The notes under the pieces: generated by a model | What the model was told of the DNA's origin: nothing | Databases searched by the model: none | The model's input: only the letters and a program-made list of their open reading frames with translations | Assembly (NCBI GenBank): GCA_949752745.1 | Contig: OX457028.1 | Coordinates: 3,509,996 to 3,573,995, forward strand | Source: Protula sp. h YS-2021 | Taxonomy: Eukaryota; Annelida; Polychaeta; Sabellida; Serpulidae | Direction: 5' to 3' | Length of the DNA stretch: 64,000 nt | Translations under genes and position numbers: made by a program | In this document: positions 1 through 11,292 of the stretch, piece after piece | Numbering within the stretch: position 1 is the first letter of the stretch | How the letters are laid out: every line of letters starts with the position of its first letter

Positions 1-330
1 TTTTATTATTTTTTTTTATTTTTTAGTGATGATTTTTGCTTATTTGTGACTCATTGGTGGTTCAAGATAGTAAAAAATTTTGATTTTATCCAGAAGTCCC
101 ACCAAACTTCTAGATAAATCCAACGTTATTTTTATTTTTTTTTTATTTTATTGATATTTTTGTTTTTTTTCTGATTCATTGGATTTTCAAGAGAGCAAAA
201 GCTTATGATTTTATTCAGAAATACAACGAGACTTCTAGATAAATCCGATGTTTTATTATTTTTTATTGATTTTTTTGTTTTTAATCTGACTTATTGGAAG
301 CTTCTGGATAAATCCAAACGTTTCAAACTT
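1..330. repeat. AT-rich tandem repeat, period about 123 bp
   Basis: The phrase 'cttctagataaatccaacg' with a following T-rich block, 'ttggattttcaagagagcaaa' and 'gattttattcagaaat' recurs in two to three diverged units. A short motif pair (actggatat ... tccag) follows at 331-392. No coding signal was seen. The repeat probably continues left of the window. Confidence 0.5.
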
Positions 331-588
331 GTAATGGCGATTACTGGATATATCCAGATGTCCAGTGGTATTACTGGATATTTCCAGTAATCTCGTTTTT
401 TATCTACCAGAGTAACTAAGTCGTAGAACGCTGATCTGATAATGGGAAAGTAATGGAAAAATGTCATTAAACAGTATTTGGTAAGCTATTCTATCAAGGA
501 ATTTCAAATTACGCTGATTATGGGTTTTAAAATCATATTTCAAATGCCAGATTTACACCAGTTTTGCAATTTGTTGTTATGATCGTAC

Positions 589-1997
589 CTGTCTCACAAA
601 GCGTACCAGTAAAGCCGCTAAGACACCAACACGTAAACCCGTTCATACTGTTCTCACACGTCGCCTCATTCTGGCATGGATTCGATGCACATTTATCACT
701 TTCTGCAAAAAAATACATAACGAGAACAAAATAAAAGGAAAATAAAACAAGGTTCTTGATCTTAAACTTTCTGATCTGAAAACTGTGAATGTCGATGTGT
801 GCTTTTTATATATGAAAGGTGCGTTTACTCACCATAATCGCAGCCATAGATTCCCCATCTCATTGATATGTAACCGTAGAAAGCTTCAGGATGAATGCGC
901 ACGTATCTGGCATCAATAGGTGACTGAAGGGAATTGTCCACAACACTATATACTGGCTGAGAATAAATTGACTCTTATGAAAGTGTAAACATTTGTCTTT
1001 AAGCACAACCACTATGCACAACAGGAAATAGTTTTACATCCAAAACTAGTAATACAATACCACTCCTAAGTCTGCAAGCTTTATTTTAAAACAACATTAA
1101 TTAAAATGAAAAATGTGAAAGTTCCTACCAAAGTTACATCCGTAAACTCCCCATCGCATTGAGATGTGTTCATGCCATATTTGAGGATATACGCGGATAT
1201 AGCGGGCCAGTACAGTTCGATCAAATGTGTTTCTTACAATTGGGTTTTGATCACTATTACCAATGAATTCCAAGTCATTGCTGTCATCATCCAAATTTGA
1301 CCCAGTTACGCTGTATCTCACGTGATATGACGTCACCCATTCGGCCCTATCTTGTCGACCCTGTGTGGCAATTGCGGTCAGGTGTCGTACTTCACCTAAA
1401 TCAGCTTGGATATATTCTCCAACAGAATTTGTCCTTGAAGCCCAGGCGCCCATATACCAACCACTGGCTTCAGTGTTGAGTCGTGATCGAGCGTAACCAC
1501 GGTCAGGGTTATAAATGCTAGATCCTGAGAGCGCGTCGTCAGAAAGAAGAGCTATGTATTCAGTTTCTTGATCACAGGCTGGAAATAGATTGATGTAATT
1601 ATTTCTACTATATAAAAAGTAAAACATTTCAGTTTTTTTTTGTATTCAGTGATTTTCTCAGTAATTGAAAGGCGATGAAAATCACTGACGAATTTATCCT
1701 TGTAATATAAAGTAAATCAATTTTTGCCGATTCCTTCAAACAATTTTTTTAGCCTTATACGAGTAATAAGGTTTGTTAATATTCAATAGATTTTCGAGAG
1801 CTGTTTCTGTATATTTAAGTGGGTATTTGTCACTTTTCTTCTCAAAGAGAACTTATCTGGTTAAATATAAATTTTAAATAATTAATAATTTATAAAACTG
1901 GGCATCATATAAGCATATACAGCTTACCTTGTAAAATGTCAAATAAAGACATAATGTGCGTAACCAATAGGAAAATAAACACAGCATTGCGAAACAT
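589..1997 (-). CDS. Secreted discoidin (F5/8 type C) and EGF domain protein, 5' part
   Basis: Four minus-strand exons can be read. Exon 1 (1997-1928) starts with ATG and encodes a 23-residue hydrophobic signal peptide (MFRNAVFIFLLV...), ending at a gtaag donor in phase 1. Exon 2 (1578-1129, 450 bp, phase 1-1) is one whole F5/8 type C domain, beginning ACDQETEY and ending ISMRWGVYGC. Exon 3 (952 or 956 down to 833) is only the last ~40 residues of a second F5/8C domain (ARYVRIHPE ... ISMRWGIYGC). Exon 4 (702-589, phase 1-1) is a six-cysteine EGF module with the CxCxxGFxGxxC end. Discoidin/EGF proteins are secreted and bind glycans, lipids or cells. The 3' exons would lie left of the window, where none is visible, so the end of the gene is unknown. 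The specific orthologue is not identifiable. Confidence 0.8.
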
Positions 1998-2194
1998 AGT
2001 GAACTTATTCCAAAGCACCACAATGTTAATCACAATGTAGGCTTTTTACTTTTAATATATTGAATAGATGTATTGCAATAATTCCTGGTTTGTTTGTTGA
2101 GTGTTGAATGAGGATCATATTTAGCTTGTGTTAAATTTACACTCGTCCCACAATGATGCTTTATGTGCCTCTCTTATCATTCCTGTTCCTTATG

Positions 2195-2252
2195 CGCATG
2201 GCGGGGATGGGGAGGGAGGGGGAGGGGGGAGGGGGTTGAGAGGGAGCGGGTT
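2195..2252 (+). other. G-rich tract, potential G-quadruplex
   Basis: The + strand has many runs of three to six G (gggga, ggagggaggggg, ggggggaggggg) in under 60 bases. It lies about 200 bp upstream of the signal-peptide exon of the discoidin/EGF gene, whose template strand carries the C-rich complement. A promoter role is only inferred. Confidence 0.45.
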
Positions 2253-2469
2253 AGAAGTACCGAAGCATCGACCAAAGCATTTGAAATCTGATTCATTTGA
2301 AAACTCACTCTTAATCACATTGATTAGTGAAAACATATTAAATAGAATGCAAAAGACATCATGAATCACCCCACATGATCTAAGTGTGTGATTCACGCAA
2401 GTGTTTTGAAAGTTCCTTTGTATGTGCACTTCCAGTGGAATAGATAACGGTGCCGAAACAGTGAAAGAC

Positions 2470-3900
2470 ACTGCTTAGCGTGTTTCATGCACTTCCTTGA
2501 GGATTTTTTTTTAAACAAGGATGTTGAATAGCACAAACAGCGTTATTAGATGTCATTCGTCCTGCTTTATGTCAGTTCTTTCTCATGGGTTTTCCTAGAG
2601 GCTTTTCATTGATAAAAACAACTCTGTAATAAGCTTTTAAGTTTATTCACTTGCTATGGGCTAACTTGTGAAAAAAGGAAAGAAAACTATACTATTTGTC
2701 GTATATACTGGGAATAAAATACTATAAACTGAATTAAGCGCATTTTTGCTATCTGCAAAATCTATCAAAATGAATATTATACAGAAAAGTTTGTTATGCG
2801 TCATCCATTTTAAATTTCTGTGTTCAGGCCTGATTTCACAACATTTCCTATACAATAGATGTGTGCTCGCAAGCACAGACGGGTGACTGCAAATTCCGGT
2901 TATGGGTACTCACGATCAGTTTGTTACAAAAACCTTCTGTACCGAAGAAAACTAGCTATTACGGATATACGGACTCTTTTTGTGCCTGAATCATATTGGA
3001 ATTATACCCATAATAAGGGACCACCAATCTACACTTCGGAGACCCAAGGAGTTATTAATTTGCTCAAAATTCTCTATTTTTTGTTGCTTTTTCGTACCAT
3101 TTCTTCATAGGTTTCCAGAAGGCTCTTCAAAAACAGCTGGAGCTAGGAAAAGGAAACTTGGCGCAATTACAGCAGTCGTGGGATCCTGATCCTCTTAATA
3201 TTTATATGCTTTGGTGATGTAATTATCCCCGTTTCCCTTGCAGTTTTGTAGTAAAAGCGGTTCAGGACAGTAGACAATTTTCTACCGGTAAGATCTGAAT
3301 TGAATTGAAACTAGAACCTCATTTCGCTAGCGAAATGTTAAACAATTGACAAAAATTAAAGCGCAAAAATACTTCCTTTAATGGGTTATTTCCTGAATAA
3401 TATATTGCAAACAACACAGCTTGAATACGTCTTATAAGCCGAGTAGTGTTTGGTTGCTGTTGACTGAAAGTTTTATTGACTGATCAGGCATACGCCTTGT
3501 TATCTATTTACGCAGTGAGAGCTCGCACATAGCTATGCTGTATGCTGTGCTGTCGTTAAATGCTACGCATTTACTTGCAAAAAAAACACTCTTTTCACAT
3601 GGCGTTTAAACAAAAAAAAAACGAAAGCAAAGACGAAAATAAAAAGTGACATGCACATGTTCAGATCAAGCTCTTCATAATTCCTAAGTTTCATGGTCGT
3701 TGGGTCCAGAGGAGAAGAAGACACAAAAAATCGAAAAAAAGTGTCAAGAAGAAAAAAAGGACGAATTTTGCTGGCACAAATTCAAATAACCCTTGCAAGC
3801 CAAAGGCTTGTCAAGTGTTAATAACTTACAGTAACCGTTCGAATACAAACCAATAGATAAAACTGGACAGAATACCGCTATATACCCACCCACTTGCAGA
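2470..3900. other. Non-coding stretch, no gene recognised
   Basis: AT-rich sequence with short open frames only. None has a recognisable domain, a credible splice pair or a signal peptide. Confidence 0.4.
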
Positions 3901-3939
3901 AATCACGAAAATATTATTTGCATTAAAGTATGACCAAGA

Positions 3940-4760
3940 AGCTCAAAGTCACGCAGTACCTTTGTCGTTGTTTCGGTTGAAAAACCTTGACCATGACCGC
4001 TAACGGTACATGAGGTCATACGACTTTTGACCTTGACTCTCAAGATCAAAATTCAGGATGGCATTCTACGACATACTGAGTGCGTTTGATAGATTTAAAC
4101 TGGGATTTGAGTTTTTCTGGCCAATTTCGCGATTAATAGGCCTTGAAAAATATTTGACCTGAATTTGACCTTGACCTTTAAGATCAACGTCAAAAATACT
4201 TTCAACGAGACCAATGATTGTCTATAACCCACCAAACAACCGACGTCTTTTTTGGTTGAAAAAAAGTTGTATTTTGGTCGCGACGACTTCACAATCATAT
4301 TCTGACCTATTACCCTAAAACCCGACTTTATTCCACCATCGAGGCGACATCGGTTTTCTGACGTCATTCCGACGTTACAAAAACGGCCGGAAATGGAAGT
4401 GATTTTGAAAAACGTAATTTTTACATGAAATTTTTAGAATTTTGATAGCGCGTCGGTATTTTTCTTCCTAGATTGTAAAAATGTACATGAAAAATGCTTT
4501 CGTATGTATTTTACAACAGCAGTTGAATGATTAATTATCTATGAATTATATAACTATAGTCAGTTTCAGGTCGGAATCCGACGTCGGTTCCCATTTCATA
4601 TACAAGCTAAAACCGACATAATTCCGACGTCGGATCTAGGTCGGAGCCCGACGTCATTCTGACGTTGAAAACCCGACGTCGGTTCCATTTCATATACAAC
4701 CAAAACGAAACGTCGGGTCACGACGTCAATCTGACGTCATTCTGACGTCTAAATGTTTGC
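3940..4760. repeat. Dispersed GACCTTGACC and GACGTC-rich repeats
   Basis: Between 3940 and 4200 the motif ttgaccttgacc recurs, matching the core of the satellite at 24.8 kb. Between 4220 and 4760 runs of (c)cgacgtcgg and tctgacgtcattctgacg recur, including two near copies of a phrase ending 'ggttcc(c)atttcatatac'. A related end (gacgtca/t ... tgtttgct(g/c)gg) reappears near 63270. No coding sequence was seen. Confidence 0.45.
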
Positions 4761-5359
4761 TGGGAAGTGTACTAATTATGAACCTCCGCTGACTCAAACG
4801 CTAGGACTTCTTCGGAAACCCTTTTATATAAAATAACTTTGACTTCACTTTAACCTTTACCGTTGAAGTAAAAACAAATGCAGATTCGCCGAGATCTCGT
4901 CACCCTCCACACGTGTGCCAATTAAATTTCATCTTCCTCTGTCACACGCTGTAGGGGAAGTTTTCTGGAAAATATCCGAACATAAAAAGAAAACGGAAGA
5001 GAAAAAAAGAAGAAAAAAGGACAGAAACTTCCAGAAAGCTACAGCTAGGCTTATACCCGTGCAGTTGCAAACGAATTTTACAAGAGGGAATAAATCGAAA
5101 TCGGTCCAGGCGCGTCTGCAGATGATTGTTTTGAATAAAAAATAAATGAATGTAAGGCGGCCAGGGCCCATATCCATAAAACTTTAACAGAGGCTTTAAC
5201 ATCGATAACCTATGTTAACTCTAACAGCACTGTTAAGTTTTTGTCAGCGATATGCATACATTAACACCGCTGTTAAAACCTATGTTAAGTGGGGATTTAA
5301 CAACGCAAATGTAACAAACCCTTGGACCTATGTTAAGAACTTAACAACGGCATAGAAAA

Positions 5360-7360
5360 ATGAATATTTTAGATATAATTGAAGAAACAGACCCAATTGA
5401 TTATTATAGCGACGAAGAACTTTATTCAAGGTACAGATTTACCAGAAGAGGGATATTGTTTCTAAGCGACAGTCTGCAAGACATTCATTCGAAAACAAAA
5501 CGTAACTATGCTTTGCCGGGGCATGTAAAAATATGTTTGGCAGTAAGATACCTTGCAACGGGATCTTTTCATCAAGTTATTGGGGATGGTATTTGCCAAG
5601 TACACCAGTCGACAGTTTCAAGATGTGTTTCAAGCTTTGCTTGTGGCATGAGTACAGTGACACCGCAGTTGATCAAATGGCCAGAAGATAGTGAAGATTG
5701 CAAAGTTTATTTTTATGAAAAGCACAGAATCCCCAATGTTGTTGGAGTAATCGATGGAACATACGTTCAAATTATCGCACCATGCAAAGAAGAGGAGCCG
5801 GCTTACGTTAATCGAAATTCATACCAGTCCATTAATATGCAAGCTGTTTGTGATCACGAAAGCAAAATTATGGTTTGTGGTTGCCAACAAACCCGGTTCT
5901 TTTCACGATTCCACAGTGCTAAAAGTAAGTACAATTGATTTTTTTCGATCAAAAATGTCCGCCATGCTTTAAAGTTGTAACGTCATCTGCTGCAAAAGTC
6001 ATGTGACTTTGTATTTAAAAAAAATGCAAACAAAAACAAACAGAAATTAGCTTATTCTCTGTTTACAGTTCACGTTACAAGCCTCATGTTTAATTAACTG
6101 AAACACGATATAAAAGTTCGCATTGCGCACTAGGAAAAGCAGGCTTTCTGTATATATGAAGAATGATAAAAATATCGTAAGTTGTTTGCATTCAAGGTTT
6201 TCGGGTTTATAAACGGGCGATAATTCCGGTTCTTCACAACTTCATAATCTATAAGGGACAGGAAATAGAATTGGTTATACTAAATAGCAACAAGACAAAT
6301 CACACTTTGGGTGTTTCGAATAAAATGCGCAATATTTTAAAATTTCGACTGCGAGAGAACCGGGGAAAAATAAATGAAATGATAGAAAAATTTAGGGAAG
6401 TAGGTATGTACGTAGGAAGCAGGTAGATACGTACGTACGGGTACGGGTGGGTACGGGTAGGTACGGGTGGGTACGGGTACAGGTAGGTACGAGTACGAGT
6501 AGGTACGGGTAGGTACGGGTACGAGTAGGTACGGGTGGGTACGGGTACGGGTAGGTGCGGGTACGGGTAGTTAGATACGGGTACAATTTGAATGCACCAG
6601 GTCGCTAAAGTGAGAACAGTTAGTGGGGAATAGATGGCAGCGAAGGACATTTTAATATTCGTCACAGGCAACGGTGAAAGTTCATGATTTATTACAGGAT
6701 AGTCAACTGTACACAGAATTCGAATCAGGAAGAAGAAGGGGCATAATATTGGCGGACAGTGGCTATGCCTGTAGTAAATGGCTTATACCGCCATACAGAG
6801 AGAACCAGTTACAAGGAAAGGCGAATATGGAAAACTTTAACAGGTACAATCAGTTAAAAAGTGAAGTAGACATGTTTATTACATATGTGCATCAGGATAA
6901 ACAAATAAAAATCGCAATACAACACATTTTGCAGACAATGAGCGAAGTTAACATTTACCTTTTACTTTACAGAGAGCTGCGAAAGGCACGCACGATTATA
7001 GAATGATGCTTTGGACAAATCAAGAGAAGATTTTCAATACTGCACGGTGAAATACATAAAAATCAAAAGTCAGCCATAGTATATTGTCAACAACAGATGT
7101 ATGGTAATTTTGAGAATAATAACCAAGTTTACAGACTTACGTAAATTTTAGTTACTTGCATCACAAAAAGAAGGTAAACAAATTTTTCGCCGAAGGGGGA
7201 GGGGGCGCCCGATGTGGTTAACACATTTAAAACACGAAAAATGTTACCAATTTTTTTATTAAAGCATGAAACCTGACAAAGCCTGCAAAGTAATCGTATG
7301 CTGCTTTGCCCTGCATAACGTTGCCAAAGCCATGAACATGCCAGAAATTGAAGATGACGG
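5360..7360 (+). pseudogene. Harbinger-type DDE transposase (HARBI1-like), disabled
   Basis: Exon 1 (5360-5924, then gtaagt) carries the N-terminal helical part and the first catalytic block GVIDGTYVQI, then YVNRNSYQSINMQAVCD, all typical of HARBI1. A one-base frameshift near 5870 separates this from the second catalytic block PGSFHDSTVLK. Exon 2 (6698-6843) continues as DSQLYTEFESG ... ILADSGYACSKWL. Exon 3 (from 6973) reads RKARTIIE and then CFGQIKRRFSILHGE, with an in-frame TGA at 7004-7006 where an arginine is usual. A last exon near 7265-7359 reads MKPDKACKVIVCCFALHN, the conserved C-terminal block; its exact splice phase is unclear. Transposase would cut and paste the element. The copy cannot make a full enzyme as read. 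Confidence 0.85.
6425..6582. repeat. Minisatellite inside transposase intron (gtacgggtgg units)
   Basis: Tandem copies of ggtacgggtgg, ggtacgggtacg and ggtacgagt occupy the intron between transposase exons 1 and 2. Open frames through it (repeats of PVPTRTRTYPY) are an artefact of the repeat. Confidence 0.85.
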
Positions 7361-7873
7361 TAACAAAATATTTTTACTTAGTGTTAATTTAAAAGAAAAC
7401 ATTAAATCATTAACATGAACAGAAAACATTAACAATTCCACAAAGTCGTTAACAATATGTCAACAGATACAACTTTAGAAATGAGTGTGAATGTGTTCCT
7501 TTTGACTGTATGTTTTATCGCTAGGCTTTCAGGGCGACGAAAAGTTTTTATTAATAAAACACAAATAAGGCAGAATTTTCACTATTGTTTCTTAGAAGCA
7601 AAAGTTGAAAACACACCTATTACATTTAGAGCTAATAAATAGTACAATTAAATAATCTATTTCAGCATCGCAACAACAAAGACCACAGCCACCTCTGCTA
7701 CTGTATTTGGGAAATGAAAATGGTGGAATGAGAGATTTCATTGCTGAGCGACATTTTTAAAACATCTGAACATGTGAAATAAAACAGTTAAAATGCTAAG
7801 AAAAAAAAAGTTTCAATGCTCGATCTCTGCACATTGCGTAACTAATTGGATTGTGTCAGCAGCTTGCTTACAT

Positions 7874-8412
7874 TCAATCATAGCTTTTTTCTCTTGTATT
7901 TTGAGTTTCAAAATTTTTTTTTAATTCAAATATCTCCATTTCAGACTTTAAATGCCTTATTTGCACTTCCATAAGTTCCTGACGAGTTTTTTTCAGTCTG
8001 ATCGCTGGGCCTTGGCTTGTACTTCCTGCGCTGTATCTGTAAAAGGTGGATAATTGAAAAGTATATTGTAACATGACTAAACACTAGTATTGATTAAAAT
8101 ATAAAATAAATGCTTGTTACAGTCACATTGCCATTTTTATTTTGTTTTCCCAATTTCATGTGAATTTTTCAATTATATATTCTACACAATCTACGGGTCA
8201 CAACTATTTGTAAAAACTGTGTGTAAGAATTGTTTATTAAAGATATACTCACTGGCTCTGATTTGAACATTTCGAGCTTCTTTATAAGCTTTGTTCCTAC
8301 TGCGTCACTGCACTCAGCAGACTTTCCGTTTTTCATGACAGCTTCTTGTGTGTCATCAAACCTTAAACATAGCCAACTCTGTAATGCTTTTCAATTTTCC
8401 TTATTGTAGGTA

Positions 8413-8466
<54 letters not shown>

Positions 8467-8958
8467 TAGTAGTAGTAGTAGTAGTAGTATTAACTCACTG
8501 TAGCACATTTTGTTTCTGATTTTCTTCTGACACATCTATGTCGATCCCACCACAAATTCCCACCAATTTGGCCCTGGGTTGTGTTTCGGCAACCTTGAAA
8601 TCATCCTCACATGGAAATAGATTTGTGCGAAGGCCAAGTCCACTCATTCCACTTTCTTTTATATAGCTTCTTACTTTGTTATTGCTCTCCCTTTTTATGT
8701 TAGACCACCGGTCTTTGCACTCTTTTTTGGAACGCGGCACTAAATATTTTGTACTGATTTTAGAACTAATTTCGTCCCACAGACGGTTTTTCTTCTCATT
8801 GGTAATTTTATCGCAGAACTTGCTGCCGAGAATCCTGGCATTTTCGGTACAGAAGTCCAACAATTCAGAGTGTTCCTCTGGCTGCCAGTTCGGATGTCTG
8901 AACTTTTAATTTTCAACTTCTCTATTTTGTTCCTCGTACTTTGCAGCTTCTTTAGTGT
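7874..8958 (-). pseudogene. Harbinger accessory Myb/SANT-like DNA-binding protein, probably disabled
   Basis: The main exon (about 8911-8499, ending at gtgagt) reads PNWQPEEHSELLDFC ... NRLWDEISSKIS ... KECKDRWSNIKRE, the tryptophan-spaced three-helix pattern of Myb/SANT-like proteins carried by Harbinger elements. Such proteins help the transposase reach the nucleus and bind element ends. A second exon near 8344-8254 encodes a charged stretch (DDTQEAVMKNGK ... LEMFKSEP, then gtgag). A third near 8040-7874 encodes a coiled coil (RLKKTRQELMEVQIRHLKSE). In the SANT reading frame a TAA stands just upstream of the domain at about 8912, so either the start is internal or the gene is broken. Confidence 0.7.
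8409..8489. repeat. Trinucleotide microsatellites (ATT)n and (AGT)n
   Basis: About 18 att/tta units are followed directly by about eight agt units, within an intron of the Harbinger accessory gene. Confidence 0.9.
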
Positions 8959-9567
8959 CTAAAAGATGAATTCAATAAATATTTACATAATTTTTTAATA
9001 ATTCAACTACAGTATACAATAAAGGGGGAACATGTGTGATGTCGATTTGATTTTTGGTTTTTGTTTTGTCTTTTTGTTTAAACAAAATCTAGCCATTAAT
9101 CATTATTTATCGCCCATCAATGGTGCGCAATTTTCTGTTATGCACTACATGATGCAATTGAAGCTTAAAATAGCATACACTTATATATTAAAATTTACTT
9201 ACTAGCTATTTCTTCGTAGCCACTCCACATATTTTACAAATAAAGTCGATTTTATGTTTGTTTATGTTTGTTTACATAAGCAGACGACGTACATGAACAG
9301 ACTAGCAACCAAGCAGAAACCGTTGTTAACTTTAACGGCATGTTGTCAGCTAACATACCTTTTATGCACACGACTTGACAACCATATGTTAGCTAACAGT
9401 GGTGTTAAACCTAACAACGGTTTTAACAGGCTGATGTTAAATATTTTTATGCATATGGGCCCAGGTTAAAGGGAAATGCGGGTATTCCACCTACAATTGA
9501 TATTTCCTTCATACTTTAACAGTTTAATGCTGTGAGGGTACACATTTAAAAATTGAAAAGAAAAAGG

Positions 9568-9625
9568 GGGGTGACCGCCCGGTAAACATTGAAACGTTTT
9601 TTGAAGGTTTCATCTTGGTTGAAAC
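9568..9625 (-). repeat. AAACGTTTC repeat, short copy
   Basis: The copy begins cgcccggtaaacattgaaac and has three AAACGTTTT-like motifs, followed by a (TTA)n tract. The same start, inverted (accgggcg), closes the longer copy at 19.45-19.83 kb, so both belong to one dispersed family. Confidence 0.5.
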
Positions 9626-9626
9626 G

Positions 9627-9627
<1 letters not shown>

Positions 9628-9700
<73 letters not shown>

Positions 9701-9713
9701 TGTTATTATTATA

Positions 9714-9765
<52 letters not shown>
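9628..9765. repeat. (TTA)n microsatellite
   Basis: About 45 tta units with three point interruptions. A poly-asparagine frame on the other strand is simply this repeat. Confidence 0.95.
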
Positions 9766-9768
<3 letters not shown>

Positions 9769-9799
9769 TTTGCCATACTTAGTAATTTTTCAGTTCTTT

Positions 9800-10880
9800 T
9801 TGCAAGAAACACTATAATTGATAAACCTTAAAACTTGGCCTCAAGTAAATATGTTAGTTTTCTAAGAACATAAAAAAACACTTAACTGTAATTCTTTGCA
9901 TCATGTAGAAATCTGCAGTATATATTTATTCAATCAACTGCAATATGCCGGTACCAACCAAGTAATAAAATAGAGTTTCGGGATGGGAGCTTTCGGTATC
10001 TCAATAGACAAATGCTGAACGGATGTCCTTTCAGCGGTCTTTCCTTGTGTTCGTTTATTCTACTTTTGGATGGAAATGATGTAAATGATGGAGATTTCCT
10101 GTTCGTTTTGGACTTCACATCACAAAAAAACGTGCTTGGCATGTGTTTCCGGTTTTGTTTGTTATGATCGAAATGATGTGCCTTTTGAGCTTCATCATTT
10201 CCATCATGATGTGACCTTCACCTTTTATATCACAGTAAATGGCGGATAGTATGATCAATATAGTTTACATTCTTTTTGATCGTCTCGGCAAATCAAGAGA
10301 CTCTTGGAAGAATGAGAGTTGTTGTTTTGGATAATTTCTCGTTATCTAGAGATGGTTTTAGTCTCAGGAAATTTCTAAGGAGAAAGTCAGATACAAGATG
10401 GCGGAAATGTAAACAAATGCATTTCCTTAACTTATTTGCCAAAACGCATATGAGATATAGATATTTATGTCCAATTGAAATACAAGTTGAGTTAAAACCA
10501 TATTTATCAATAGAATTTTATATTTCCTTGAAATATGTAAAATAAGTGTGATAATCAAAATTTCCTAGGTCGTGCCGTAATGAGCGATAAAAACACTCAT
10601 TTACTGTTCGTTTTGCTTGAAATTTTTCGTAAACAAAAAGCTGTCAAAACCACTGCGCAGCTTGTTTACATTTTCGTTTGTTTACTTCTTCAATCTTCCA
10701 AAACGAACACAAGGTTTGCTTTTGACATTGGATGTTTTGTGAATCTTGGACAGCCTGTAGTGAGGTAAGTTAGTTTTATGCTTCATGCAGTGACATTTTC
10801 ATATTGTTAAATATTCAGGTGTAAAACGTGTGCAATTATGGGATGAAAGATATATGCCGTAATCGATAAACTATGAGCTT
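9800..10880. other. Non-coding stretch, no gene recognised
   Basis: Short open frames at 9930-10142 (-), 10276-10545 (+) and 10580-10768 (+) show no domain, signal peptide or splice-supported extension that I can name. Confidence 0.4.
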
Positions 10881-10882
10881 TG

Positions 10883-10962
10883 TTTCCCAAACTTGCGTTA
10901 CTGCGGAGTTTAAGTGTAAAGTGGGGTTAAGTGAATAAAACGATTATATACTTAACCAGCCT
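10883..10962 (-). repeat. Split direct repeat copy B2 of the DIRS-type element
   Basis: This 80-bp block (tttcccaaacttgcgttact ... acttaaccagcct) is repeated without visible change at 11137-11216. It marks the outer 3' end of the element. The spacer between the copies holds the palindrome ctttgcgcatgcgcaaag. Confidence 0.8.
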
Positions 10963-11136
10963 GTATTCCCGAATTATACGTCAGCACAATCATTCACAAT
11001 AATGCTATGTCATAAGCCTAAAAACGGTACGAAATCAGAAGACATGTCAATAGCACAATTTTACCGTTAACACAGGATATGACCCTTTGCGCATGCGCAA
11101 AGACTATTTCCACAACTAAACCCCTTGTAACTACAA

Positions 11137-11216
11137 TTTCCCAAACTTGCGTTACTGCGGAGTTTAAGTGTAAAGTGGGGTTAAGTGAATAAAACGATTA
11201 TATACTTAACCAGCCT
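11137..11216 (-). repeat. Split direct repeat copy B1 of the DIRS-type element
   Basis: Inner copy of the 80-bp repeat. It lies about 80 bp beyond the stop codon of the recombinase gene. Such repeats template recombination of the circular DNA intermediate in known elements. Confidence 0.8.
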
Positions 11217-11292
11217 AATAGAGAGATTAAATTACGCATTTCTTAACATAAAACGGATGGGTAATTATACAGTATTATGGTTATAATTAGGT

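Larger units (their letters stand above)
5163..9466 (+). mobile_element. PIF/Harbinger DNA transposon, decayed
   Basis: The ends carry matching inverted repeats. The left end at 5163 reads ccagggcccatatccataaa, and the right end near 9466 read on the other strand gives cctgggcccatatgcataaa. Subterminal blocks on both sides are rich in the same motif family (tgttaac, gttaacac, aacagtggtgttaa). Inside are the two genes expected of this superfamily: a DDE transposase on + and a Myb/SANT-like protein on -, placed tail to tail. Harbinger elements normally make a 3-bp target duplication, which I could not settle here. Both genes have disabling changes. Confidence 0.85.

Noticed and set aside
6300..6671. 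Proline/threonine-rich secreted protein on the minus strand
   Set aside because: It is the gtacgggtgg minisatellite in the transposase intron.
9546..9812. Poly-asparagine protein on the minus strand
   Set aside because: It is the (TTA)n microsatellite read as codons.
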